Shown: one piece after another, positions 37,087 through 46,255 of the stretch
Layout of the letters: every line of letters begins with the position of its first letter
How positions within the stretch are numbered: position 1 is the stretch's first letter
Origin: Flavobacterium lacustre
GTDB taxonomy: Bacteria; Bacteroidota; Bacteroidia; Flavobacteriales; Flavobacteriaceae
Reading direction: 5' to 3'
DNA: 64,000 nucleotides
Assembly (NCBI RefSeq): GCF_027474525.2
Contig: NZ_CP114882.2
Span: 3,224,001 to 3,288,000 of the forward strand
Notes under the pieces: generated by a model
The model's input: the letters and a program-made list of their open reading frames with translations, nothing else
The model's database searches: none
What the model was told of the DNA's origin: nothing
Position numbers and translations under genes: made by a program

Positions 37087-39369
37087 ATGAAAAACACATT
37101 TCTTTTCTCCTTATTGTTCATTTCATTTTTTACACAAGCACAACAAAATTTAATTCAATATGTAAAACCAATTATAGGAACAGAGAAAATGGGGCACACC
37201 TACCCTGGCGCTACAGTTCCTTTTGGTGCAGTACAATTAAGCCCTGAAACAGACACCATCTCTTATGAAATCAACGGAAAATACAATGGTGATGTCTATA
37301 AATATTGTGCCGGTTACAAATACGAAGACAAAACCATTGTTGGTTTTAGCCACACACATTTAAGCGGAACAGGTCATTCCGATTTAGGGGATTTTTTAAT
37401 CATGCCAACTCAAGGAAAGCTACAATTGAATCCTGGAACAGCTACCAATCCAAAAAGCGGTTACCGCTCCACTTATTCACATGCTAATGAAGTGGCAGAA
37501 GCTGGTTATTACAAAGTAAAACTGAACGATGATAACATTCTGGCTGAAATGACCGCCACCACTCGAGTGGGAATGCATCAATATACGTTTCCAAAATCGG
37601 ATGAAAGTCATATTATACTGGACTTGATGGCGGGAATTTATAATTACGACGAGAAAGATGTATGGACTTTTGTACGGGTTGTCAACGATACTTTAATTAC
37701 AGGTTACCGTCAAACCAATGGTTGGGCTAGAACAAGAACGGTGTATTTTGCTATGTCATTTTCTAAACCATTTACTCAATACGGTCAAAAAAATTATGAT
37801 GACAAACAAGCATATAGAGGTTTTTGGAGAAAATTCGATCAAACAAAAAATTTTCCTGAAATAGCAGGAAAAAAAATAAGAATGTATTTTGATTTCAAAA
37901 CGGAAGAAGCCGAAAAAATCAAAATAAAATTTGCATTATCCTCAGTAAGCCAGGAAAATGCATTAGAAAACATGCAGGCTGAAATCAAAGATTGGGATTT
38001 TGAAAAAGTAAAAGCACAAGCACAAACCTCTTGGAACAAAGAATTGAATAAAATAGCCATTACGGCATCAGATGATACAAAGGTTAATTTCTATACCGCA
38101 ATGTATCATACGTTCATCAACCCAACGGTATATACTGATGTAAATGGAGCATACAAAGGACTGGATCAAGGCATACATAAAGCAAATGGGTTTACGAATT
38201 ATAGTACGTTTTCGTTATGGGACACTTACAGAGCCTTGCATCCTTTTTTCAACATTATACAACCGTCCAGAAATAACGATATGGTCAAATCGATGATGGC
38301 ACATTATGATCAAAGTGCTTTGCATATGTTGCCTATTTGGTCTCATTATTCCAATGACAATTGGTGCATGAGTGGATATCACAGTGTATCTGTTATTGCA
38401 GATGCCATCATAAAAGGAGTTTTTAATGGTGATGAAAACCAAGCGCTAGAAGCCTGCATTACAACAGCAAATCAACGCAATTATGAAGGCATAGGCCATT
38501 ATATAGATTTGGGTTATATTCCTGCGGAAAAAAGTGGGGTTTCTGTTTCGAATACCTTAGAATATGCTTATGATGATTGGTGTATTGCACAAATTGCCAA
38601 AAAACTAAATAAGACAGCTGTATATAATGAATTTCTAAAGCGTTCTGAAAATTGGAAAAACAATTACAACGCAACTACAGGATTCATGCAGCCCAAAATG
38701 GCCGATGGAACTTTTAAAAAGGAATTTGACTCTATGAGTACGGAAGGACAAGGATTTATTGAAGGAAACAGTTGGAACTACAGCTTTTTTGCACCCCAAG
38801 ATCCTGCCACTTTAATAATTAAGATGGGTGGTAAAAAAACATTTGCAAACCGTTTGGATAAATTATTCAGTATGCATTTACCAGATTCTTTTTTTCAACA
38901 TACCGAAGACATCACAAGAGAAGGAATAATAGGTGGTTACGTACATGGAAACGAACCGGCACATCATGTTGCTTATCTATACAATTGGGCAGGACAACCT
39001 TGGAAAACACAAGCACAAGTTCGAAAGATTCTTGATATGCAATACAAACCAACTCCAGATGGCTTGGGCGGGAATGACGATTGTGGCCAAATGAGTGCTT
39101 GGTATATCTTCACCTCTCTAGGATTTTATCCTGTGGCTCCGGGCTCTGATGAATACTCAATTGGATCTCCTCTAGTGGACAATGCAACGCTAACTTTGGA
39201 AAACGGAAACCAATTTAAGGTGAATGTCATCAATCAAAGTGCACAAAATGTATACGTTCAAAAAGTACAATTAAACGGAAAAACCATTACTGATTTTATT
39301 TTAAAACATAAAGCGATTACGGATGGATCAACACTCACCTTTTATATGGGTGCAAAGCCTAAGAAATAA
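37087..39369 (+). CDS. GH92 exported alpha-mannosidase
   Basis: A 760-residue glycoside hydrolase family 92 enzyme with a signal peptide (FFTQAQ). Family marks: YVKPIIGTEKMGHTYPGATVPFGAVQLSP at the start; GFSHTHLSGTGHSDLGD; the catalytic barrel with FSLWDTYRALHPFF and EGNSWNYSFFAPQD; and GNDDCGQMSAWYIFTSLGFYPVAPG near the end. GH92 enzymes are calcium-dependent exo-alpha-mannosidases acting on N-glycans or mannans in the periplasm or outside. No SusC/SusD pair is nearby, so this is not an evident utilisation locus. Confidence 0.95.
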   Translation: MKNTFLFSLLFISFFTQAQQNLIQYVKPIIGTEKMGHTYPGATVPFGAVQLSPETDTISYEINGKYNGDVYKYCAGYKYEDKTIVGFSHTHLSGTGHSDLGDFLIMPTQGKLQLNPGTATNPKSGYRSTYSHANEVAEAGYYKVKLNDDNILAEMTATTRVGMHQYTFPKSDESHIILDLMAGIYNYDEKDVWTFVRVVNDTLITGYRQTNGWARTRTVYFAMSFSKPFTQYGQKNYDDKQAYRGFWRKFDQTKNFPEIAGKKIRMYFDFKTEEAEKIKIKFALSSVSQENALENMQAEIKDWDFEKVKAQAQTSWNKELNKIAITASDDTKVNFYTAMYHTFINPTVYTDVNGAYKGLDQGIHKANGFTNYSTFSLWDTYRALHPFFNIIQPSRNNDMVKSMMAHYDQSALHMLPIWSHYSNDNWCMSGYHSVSVIADAIIKGVFNGDENQALEACITTANQRNYEGIGHYIDLGYIPAEKSGVSVSNTLEYAYDDWCIAQIAKKLNKTAVYNEFLKRSENWKNNYNATTGFMQPKMADGTFKKEFDSMSTEGQGFIEGNSWNYSFFAPQDPATLIIKMGGKKTFANRLDKLFSMHLPDSFFQHTEDITREGIIGGYVHGNEPAHHVAYLYNWAGQPWKTQAQVRKILDMQYKPTPDGLGGNDDCGQMSAWYIFTSLGFYPVAPGSDEYSIGSPLVDNATLTLENGNQFKVNVINQSAQNVYVQKVQLNGKTITDFILKHKAITDGSTLTFYMGAKPKK

Positions 39370-39389
39370 TAACAACACCTATTCAAAAA

Positions 39390-39815
39390 ATGACAAAGTC
39401 AACGAACCTGTTTATCGCAATATTAATGCTGTTCGTAAGTCCGACTTTTGCACAAAAAGTTGAAAAAATAATTACCGAAAGTGGTGCGCATTACATCACT
39501 ACAGCTATCGATTATCCCATAACAGGAACCTACCTTTTGAATGGAGAAGCAGAACCTTTGGCGCAATTAAATCCTGATGGTACCGGCATTTTTCAGCAGG
39601 CAGATTTATCTAAAATCAACATGGATTGGGGAATTGAATGCTTCGAAAATGGAGCGCCCAAGTATCAAAAAGGATTTAATTATGCTGTCTACTCACTTTG
39701 GTATAAAGACAAAGCGAAATCAGATGCAAATTGGACGTATGTTCACTTATCCATCCATTTTCAAAAAAAGAAAATGTTCATTTTAGGTGATCGAAGCAAA
39801 GATTACATAGATTAA
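39390..39815 (+). CDS. Small exported protein of unknown function
   Basis: A 141-residue protein with a signal peptide (MTKSTNLFIAILMLFVSPTFAQ). It reads as a small beta-rich domain (YLLNGEAEPLAQLNPDGTGIFQQADL, GIECFENGAPKYQKG, HFQKKKMFILGDRSKDYID). No family recognised. It is 20 bp downstream of the GH92 gene and probably co-transcribed. Confidence 0.75.
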   Translation: MTKSTNLFIAILMLFVSPTFAQKVEKIITESGAHYITTAIDYPITGTYLLNGEAEPLAQLNPDGTGIFQQADLSKINMDWGIECFENGAPKYQKGFNYAVYSLWYKDKAKSDANWTYVHLSIHFQKKKMFILGDRSKDYID

Positions 39816-39992
39816 TTAGTACAAATCAACAAAAACAAATTTCAACTCTAAATCAACGGGTTAAACACTGTTTTAAGAAAACGATTTCGTTAAATTTGAT
39901 AATTCCAATTTATTTTTCCTAATTAATTATTTAAAAACAAAAAATATACTATTTTTTTATTTAATTTGCGAATCAATTCAATATTTTGATTA

Positions 39993-41768
39993 ATGACTTC
40001 AATAACCAGACTCTTTGATTTTCCTTATTATCAGCAAGATAAATACATTTCAATTCCAGATGCATTAGTTACGAAGCAAAATGGAGTTTGGGTAAAAACT
40101 TCTACCGAAGAATACATTTCAAAAGCGAATGCCGTTTCGAGAGCACTCTTGAGAATGGGAGTTAAAAAAGACGATAAAATTGCCATCATTTCGACTAATA
40201 ATCGAACCGAATGGAACATTATGGATATAGGAGTTTTACAAACCGGATCGCAAACCATTCCTATTTATCCAACTATTTCTGAAGACGATTATGAATATAT
40301 ACTGAATCATTCCGGAGCTATTTATTGTTTTGTTTCCGATATCGAAGTACTTAGAAAAATAAATTTAATCCGAAATAAAATTCCTAATGTACTGGAAGTC
40401 TATTCGTTTAATGCAATAGAAGGTTGCAAAAACTGGGTTGAATTACTAAAAATTGGCGAGGACGAAACCAATCAGTATTTGGTTGAAGAACAAAAAAACA
40501 AGGTACAAACAGAAGATTTAGCGACTATCATTTATACTTCGGGAACAACAGGAAAACCAAAAGGTGTAATGCTTTCGCATCGAAATATTGTTTCCAATGT
40601 ACTGAACAGTGCGCCACGAATTCCTTTTGAAGCCGGTAAAAGTAGAGCCTTAAGTTTCCTTCCTATTTGCCATATTTTTGAAAGAATGATTCTGTATTTA
40701 TACCAATATTATGGTGTATCGGTTTATTTTGGAGAATCAATCGATAAAATAAGTGATAATATCAAAGAAGTTAAACCAACAGTAATAACTGCTGTGCCAA
40801 GGCTTCTTGAAAAAGTATATGACAAGATTTACGCTAAAGGAACTGAATTAACAGGCATCAAAAAGAAATTGTTCTTTTGGGCTATTGATTTAGGATTGCG
40901 ATATGAACCCTATGGCGCTAATGGCGTTTGGTATGAGTTGCAACTTAAACTTGCCCGAAAATTAATTTTCAGTAAATGGAAAGAAGGTTTAGGAGGCAAT
41001 TTAGATTTAATGGTTTCCGGAAGCGCCGCTTTACAAACCCGATTAGCGCGCGTTTTTGCAGCAGCAGAAATTCCCGTGATGGAAGGATACGGTTTGACCG
41101 AAACATCCCCTGTGATTTCAGTCAATGATATGAGAAACAAAGGATTCAAAGTAGGGACAGTAGGAAAAGTAATTGATGGAGTTTCGGTAAAAATTGCCGA
41201 AGATGGAGAGATTTTATGTAAAGGCCCAAACATTATGATGGGCTATTACAAAGACGAAAAATTAACCAGTGAAGTAATTATAGACGACTATTTTCATACA
41301 GGTGATATTGGCGAGATTGACGCCGAAGGTTTCCTTAGAATTACTGACCGTAAAAAAGAAATGTTCAAGACTTCAGGAGGAAAATATATTGCTCCACAAC
41401 TAATTGAGAATACGATGAAACAATCTCGTTTTATCGAACAAATTATGGTAATTGGTGACGGTCAAAAAATGCCGGCCGCTTTCATACAACCTAATTTTGA
41501 TTTTGTAAAAGAATGGGCGAAGATTCACAAAATAGAAATTGGAACCACCAACGAAGAAATTACAGCAGACCCAAAAGTTATTGCCCGTATTCAGGAAGAA
41601 ATTAACAGACTGAATGACAAATTTGGAAATTGGGAAAAAATAAAACGTTTCGAATTAACAGCAGACATTTGGTCTATTGAAGGCGGACACCTTACTCCTA
41701 CACTTAAACTCAAACGAAAAATTGTGATGGAAAAATATATTGATTTGTTCCACAAAATTTACAACTAA
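39993..41768 (+). CDS. Long-chain acyl-CoA synthetase (AMP-binding)
   Basis: A 591-residue ANL-superfamily ligase. Motifs: P-loop-like TIIYTSGTTGKPKGVMLSHRN, VMEGYGLTETSPVISVND, YFHTGDIGEIDAEGFLRITDRKKEMFKTSGGKYIAP with the hinge and conserved Asp/Arg, and a long C-terminal lid ending in LTPTLKLKRKIV. The length and lack of a signal fit FACS-type long-chain enzymes that feed beta-oxidation, whose operon starts at 43.3 kb. A -7-like TAAATTTG sits at 39891-39898. Confidence 0.94.
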   Translation: MTSITRLFDFPYYQQDKYISIPDALVTKQNGVWVKTSTEEYISKANAVSRALLRMGVKKDDKIAIISTNNRTEWNIMDIGVLQTGSQTIPIYPTISEDDYEYILNHSGAIYCFVSDIEVLRKINLIRNKIPNVLEVYSFNAIEGCKNWVELLKIGEDETNQYLVEEQKNKVQTEDLATIIYTSGTTGKPKGVMLSHRNIVSNVLNSAPRIPFEAGKSRALSFLPICHIFERMILYLYQYYGVSVYFGESIDKISDNIKEVKPTVITAVPRLLEKVYDKIYAKGTELTGIKKKLFFWAIDLGLRYEPYGANGVWYELQLKLARKLIFSKWKEGLGGNLDLMVSGSAALQTRLARVFAAAEIPVMEGYGLTETSPVISVNDMRNKGFKVGTVGKVIDGVSVKIAEDGEILCKGPNIMMGYYKDEKLTSEVIIDDYFHTGDIGEIDAEGFLRITDRKKEMFKTSGGKYIAPQLIENTMKQSRFIEQIMVIGDGQKMPAAFIQPNFDFVKEWAKIHKIEIGTTNEEITADPKVIARIQEEINRLNDKFGNWEKIKRFELTADIWSIEGGHLTPTLKLKRKIVMEKYIDLFHKIYN

Positions 41769-41783
41769 AAAAGTACCTGCATC

Positions 41784-42836
41784 ATGAAACTAAAAATCAT
41801 AATTTGTTCTTTACTGACACTCCTTTTATTTTCGAACTGTAAAAAGGAAAATAAGACCGATACTACAAAAGCAAATTATTTAGATTTTTCAAAACGGGAC
41901 GATCAGTTTACAGGAGGAATTAAAATGATTCCGATTACTACGCCTCATGGTACATTTAAAGTCTGGACAAAAAGAGTTGGTAACAATCCAACGATAAAAG
42001 TATTGCTTTTGCATGGTGGTCCGGGCGTAACGCATGAATTATACGAATGTTTTGACGGTTATTTTCCAAATGAAAGTATCGAATATATATATTACGACCA
42101 ATTAGGTTCTTATTACAGCGATCAACCGGAAGACAACAGACTTTGGACCAATGAGCGCTTTGTAGAAGAAGTAGAACAAGTGCGAATCGCTTTGGGCTGT
42201 GACAGTTCTAATTTTTATGTTTTGGGACAATCCTGGGGTGGAATTTTGGCAATGGAATATGCCTTAAAATACCAAAAAAACTTAAAAGGCCTTATCATAT
42301 CAAATATGATGGCCAGCATTCCTGAATATAATAAATATGCCCAAACTGTTTTAGGTCCTCAAATGGATCCGAAAATCCTCAAACAAATTCAGGAAATAGA
42401 AAAAAATAATGATTTTAGTAATCCAAAATACAATGAATTACTAATGAAATATTATTACACGGAACACATTCTGAGAAAACCACTTGAAGAATGGCCAGAA
42501 GCAGTCAACAGATGTTTCAAACACATCAACCCAAATGTGTATGTTTTTATGCAAGGTCACAGCGAATTTGGTATAACCGGAAATGCTTCCCTAAAAAACT
42601 GGGATGTAAAGAACCGACTTAAAACCCTAACCATTCCAACATTAGTAATAGGTGCCAAATACGACACCATGGATCCGGAACACATGAAATGGATTGCCAA
42701 TGAAGTACAAAACGGACGCTTTTTGCTTTGTCCTAACGGAAGCCACCTTTCCCAATATGATGACCAGAAAGTTTATTTCAAAGGGTTGATTCAGTTCTTG
42801 AGAGATGTTGACGGCGGGACGTTTGTAAAGTCATAA
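41784..42836 (+). CDS. Proline iminopeptidase-family (S33) lipoprotein
   Basis: A 350-residue alpha/beta hydrolase with a lipoprotein signal (MKLKIIICSLLTLLLFSNC). The S33 hallmarks are the oxyanion segment LLLHGGPGVTHEL, the nucleophile elbow LGQSWGGILAMEYAL, Asp in IGAKYDTMDPEH and His in CPNGSHLSQYD. It likely trims N-terminal proline or acts as an amidohydrolase in the envelope. It starts 15 bp after the acyl-CoA synthetase stop, so it is probably in the same transcript, although no functional link is obvious. Confidence 0.9.
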   Translation: MKLKIIICSLLTLLLFSNCKKENKTDTTKANYLDFSKRDDQFTGGIKMIPITTPHGTFKVWTKRVGNNPTIKVLLLHGGPGVTHELYECFDGYFPNESIEYIYYDQLGSYYSDQPEDNRLWTNERFVEEVEQVRIALGCDSSNFYVLGQSWGGILAMEYALKYQKNLKGLIISNMMASIPEYNKYAQTVLGPQMDPKILKQIQEIEKNNDFSNPKYNELLMKYYYTEHILRKPLEEWPEAVNRCFKHINPNVYVFMQGHSEFGITGNASLKNWDVKNRLKTLTIPTLVIGAKYDTMDPEHMKWIANEVQNGRFLLCPNGSHLSQYDDQKVYFKGLIQFLRDVDGGTFVKS

Positions 42837-42906
42837 AAGAATACTACTAAGAAATAACCGCATCAGAAACGGCTCAGTCTAAAGGCGAAATAGCTTATTC
42901 ACTTTT

Positions 42907-42961
42907 CATGCATTATCCATACACCATCTATGCCTTATCTACGCATCATCTATACACTATG
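42907..42961. repeat. 11-bp tandem array, 5 units
   Basis: Five consecutive 11-bp units with consensus TATRCAYYATC (CATGCATTATC, CATACACCATC, TATGCCTTATC, TACGCATCATC, TATACACTATG). Within the 468-bp gap before marR, which otherwise holds a weak hairpin (43146-43180) and the marR promoter. Confidence 0.75.
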
Positions 42962-43246
42962 ATCCGTTGTAAAACAGCTATAGTCCTCTTTTTTATATAT
43001 CCCATTTCCCTACTTCAAAATAGTATATTAATCCGTAAATGAATTCAAATGGAAGTGACATACCGCTTCGAAGTTTTTATTAAGGTCTATGCGTTATAAA
43101 ATAATATAACAAAACGGAGTCATTTACAGAGAAAACAATCCTAGGAACACTTCTTATTTTTAGAGGTGTTTTCTTATTTTTGCTATAAAAAAATAAGTAT
43201 AATTAAAAAATAATCCTAAATAATTTAAAATAATCCGTATAATTTT

Positions 43247-43286
43247 AAAATACTATGCCTGCATAGTATTTTTTTTATTATATTTG
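43247..43286 (+). promoter_or_regulatory. marR operon promoter with 26-bp palindromic operator
   Basis: Perfect inverted repeat AAAATACTATGC-CT-GCATAGTATTTT (43247-43272) directly upstream of the -7 box TATATTTG (43279-43286). It covers the -33 region; MarR dimers bind such sites, so autoregulation is likely. Confidence 0.7.
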
Positions 43287-43304
43287 AAATCGATATAGTT
43301 AGAT

Positions 43305-43796
43305 ATGAAAGACAAAACAATAGATTATATACTAAGAGCTACTTGGCAAGCCGTATCCAGAATGTACAATGAAGAAGCGGCAAAATATGATGGCTCAATG
43401 GCTACAGGATTTGCTTTGCTGAGTATTGACAAGGAAGAAGGCACTCCGTCAACGGCTTTAGGACCGAGAATGGGAATGGAAGCCACCAGCTTGACCCGCA
43501 CCCTGAAATCAATGGAAGATAGAGGTCTAATTATTCGAAAAAAGAATCCATATGACGGTCGTGGTGTTTTGATTTTTCTGACACCTCTTGGAAAAGAAAA
43601 AAGAGATCTTTCTAAAAAAACAGTCTTAAAATTTAATGAAACCATACGTCAACATGTTTCAGAAGAAAAACTGAATCATTTTATGGAAGTTGCCGAAACT
43701 ATAAATGAATTAATTCAAGAAAAAAACATATTCAATCACACGAGCGCCAGCGAACCGGCAGACCAAACAGAAAACAGTACTGAAGACATCGCCTAG
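43305..43796 (+). CDS. MarR family regulator, probable repressor of the beta-oxidation operon
   Basis: A 163-residue winged-helix protein. The recognition region reads LGPRMGMEATSLTRTLKSMEDRGLIIRKKNPYDGRGVLIFLTPLG, a standard MarR helix-turn-helix and wing with the conserved Asp-x-Arg. A dimerisation helix follows and a polar tail of ~15 residues ends the chain. It is the first gene before the hydroxyacyl-CoA dehydrogenase (63-bp gap), with a palindrome in its own promoter. An acyl-CoA or fatty-acid ligand is likely by context, not shown. Confidence 0.92.
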   Translation: MKDKTIDYILRATWQAVSRMYNEEAAKYDGSMATGFALLSIDKEEGTPSTALGPRMGMEATSLTRTLKSMEDRGLIIRKKNPYDGRGVLIFLTPLGKEKRDLSKKTVLKFNETIRQHVSEEKLNHFMEVAETINELIQEKNIFNHTSASEPADQTENSTEDIA

Positions 43797-43859
43797 ATTT
43801 AAAATCATTTAAAAAAATAGCGGTCTCTAATCCAATAAAAAAACAAATATTAACTAAGT

Positions 43860-46250
43860 ATGAAACGCACAATTAAAAAAGTTGCAGTAATCGGATCCGG
43901 AATTATGGGTTCAGGCATTGCTTGCCATTTTGCCAATATTGGAGTGGAAGTTTTACTCTTGGATATTGCCCCCAGAGAACTCACCGAGGCCGAAGCCAAA
44001 AAAGGACTTACACTGGAAAGTAAAATTGTAAGAAACCGTTTGGTCAATGAACATTTGGCTAATTCCCTGAAATCGAAACCCTCCCCTATTTACAATCAAA
44101 AATTTGCAAATAGAATTACAACCGGAAATACCACCGATGACATGGCAAAAATTGCTACTGTTGATTGGATTATTGAGGTTGTGGTGGAGCGTTTAGATAT
44201 TAAAAAATTAGTTTTTGAACAAATCGAAAAATTCAGAAAACCGGGAACTTTAGTTACCTCTAACACTTCCGGAATTCCAATTCACTTTATGAGTGAAGGA
44301 AGAAGCGACGATTTTCAAAAGCATTTTTGCGGGACACACTTTTTTAACCCTGCGCGTTATTTAAAATTATTCGAAATCATTCCTGGTCCACAAACTTCTA
44401 CAGAGGTTTTAGATTTCCTAACTGATTATGGTTCAAAATTCTTAGGAAAAACTTCGGTCGTGGCCAAAGATACTCCAGCATTTATTGGGAACCGAATCGG
44501 GATTTACGGAATTCAGAGTTTATTTCATTTGGTAAAAGAATTGGGTTTAACGATTGAAGAAGTGGATAAATTGACTGGTCCAGTTATTGGAAGACCAAAA
44601 TCAGCTACTTTCAGAACAGTTGATGTTGTTGGATTGGATACTTTGGTACACGTTGCCAACGGAATCTACGAAAACTGCCCAAATGACGAGCAACACGACT
44701 TGTTCAAACTACCGGATTTTGTCAACAAAATGATGGAAAACAAATGGTTGGGTAGTAAAACAGGCCAAGGTTTTTATAAAAAAGTAGACAAAGATATTTT
44801 GTCTTTGGATTTAGATACGTTAGAATACCGTCCGGCTAAAAGAGCTTCTTTCGCCACTTTAGAATTGACCAAAACCATTGATAAACCGATTAATCGTTTC
44901 AAAGTTTTGGTAAAAGGAAAAGACAAAGCGGGAGAGTTTTACCGAAAAAGTTTTGCGGGAATGTTCGCTTATGTTTCCAACAGAATTCCAGAAATCTCAG
45001 ACGAATTATATAAAATTGACGATGCAATGAAAGCCGGTTTCGGATGGGAAAATGGTCCATTCGAAATTTGGGATGCCATTGGTGTCGAAAAAGGAATTGA
45101 AATCATGAAAGCAGAAGGTCTTGAACCAGCTGCTTGGGTTACTGAAATGTTAGCTTCGGGAAGTTCTAGTTTTTATTCTATTAAAGAAGGTGCTACTTAT
45201 TTCTACAATATCCCTACAAAATCACAAACTAAAGTTCCTGGTCAGGATGCCTTTATTATCCTGAACAACATTCGCGAAAGCAAAAAAGTGTGGAGCAATA
45301 GCGGTGCGATTATACAAGACTTAGGAGACGGAATTTTGAATTTAGAATTCCAATCTAAAATGAATACGATTGGTGGAGATGTTTTACAAGCTATCAACAA
45401 AGCGATTGATTTATCCGAGGCAGCATACCAAGGATTAGTTATTGGAAATCAAGCAGCTAACTTCTCTGTTGGAGCTAATATCGGAATGATTTTCATGATG
45501 GCAGTCGAGCAAGAATACGATGAGTTGAATATGGCTATCAAAATGTTCCAGGACACGATGATGCGCGTACGTTACTCCGGAATTCCGGTTGTAGTTGCAC
45601 CTCACGGAATGACTTTTGGCGGTGGATGCGAAATGAGTTTACATGCCGATAAAGTAGTTGCTGCAGCGGAAACCTACATGGGATTAGTGGAATTTGGTGT
45701 TGGTGTAATTCCAGGTGGTGGCGGATCGAAAGAAATGACCTTACGTGCCTCCGATTTATTCCACAAAAATGATGTAGAATTGAATGTACTTCAAGAATAT
45801 TTCTTGACAATTGCTATGGCAAAAGTGTCTACTTCAGGACATGAAGCCTTTGATACAGGACTTTTACAACACGGAAAAGATATTATTGTCGTGAACAAAG
45901 ACCGTCAGATTGCTGAAGCGAAGAAACATGCTTTACTGATGGCCGAAGCCGGTTACACCCAACCAATTCGCAGAAGCGATGTGAAAGTTCTTGGAAAACA
46001 AGCTTTAGGAATGTTCTTAGTAGGAACTGACCAAATGCAAGCCGGAAAATACATCTCGGAACACGACAAAAAAATCGCTAACAAACTAGCATATGTTATG
46101 GCTGGTGGTGATTTATCTGAACCAACATTAGTAACGGAACAATATTTATTGGATCTAGAACGTGAAGCTTTCTTGTCATTGTGTACAGAAAGAAAAACAT
46201 TGGAGAGAATCCAATTTATGTTAACCAAAGGGAAACCTCTAAGAAACTAA
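43860..46250 (+). CDS. 3-hydroxyacyl-CoA dehydrogenase / enoyl-CoA hydratase (multifunctional beta-oxidation protein)
   Basis: A 796-residue two-function enzyme. The NAD-binding dehydrogenase is N-terminal (VAVIGSGIMGSGIACHFANIG; CGTHFFNPARYLKLFEIIPG). A second dehydrogenase C-terminal-like region is in the middle. The crotonase domain is C-terminal (SVGANIGMIF, HGMTFGGGCEMSLHADKVVAA, EFGVGVIPGGGGSKE with the two glutamates). This domain order is the reverse of E. coli FadB. It performs hydration and oxidation in fatty acid beta-oxidation and is 5 bp from the thiolase gene. Confidence 0.95.
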   Translation: MKRTIKKVAVIGSGIMGSGIACHFANIGVEVLLLDIAPRELTEAEAKKGLTLESKIVRNRLVNEHLANSLKSKPSPIYNQKFANRITTGNTTDDMAKIATVDWIIEVVVERLDIKKLVFEQIEKFRKPGTLVTSNTSGIPIHFMSEGRSDDFQKHFCGTHFFNPARYLKLFEIIPGPQTSTEVLDFLTDYGSKFLGKTSVVAKDTPAFIGNRIGIYGIQSLFHLVKELGLTIEEVDKLTGPVIGRPKSATFRTVDVVGLDTLVHVANGIYENCPNDEQHDLFKLPDFVNKMMENKWLGSKTGQGFYKKVDKDILSLDLDTLEYRPAKRASFATLELTKTIDKPINRFKVLVKGKDKAGEFYRKSFAGMFAYVSNRIPEISDELYKIDDAMKAGFGWENGPFEIWDAIGVEKGIEIMKAEGLEPAAWVTEMLASGSSSFYSIKEGATYFYNIPTKSQTKVPGQDAFIILNNIRESKKVWSNSGAIIQDLGDGILNLEFQSKMNTIGGDVLQAINKAIDLSEAAYQGLVIGNQAANFSVGANIGMIFMMAVEQEYDELNMAIKMFQDTMMRVRYSGIPVVVAPHGMTFGGGCEMSLHADKVVAAAETYMGLVEFGVGVIPGGGGSKEMTLRASDLFHKNDVELNVLQEYFLTIAMAKVSTSGHEAFDTGLLQHGKDIIVVNKDRQIAEAKKHALLMAEAGYTQPIRRSDVKVLGKQALGMFLVGTDQMQAGKYISEHDKKIANKLAYVMAGGDLSEPTLVTEQYLLDLEREAFLSLCTERKTLERIQFMLTKGKPLRN

Positions 46251-46255
46251 AAAAA

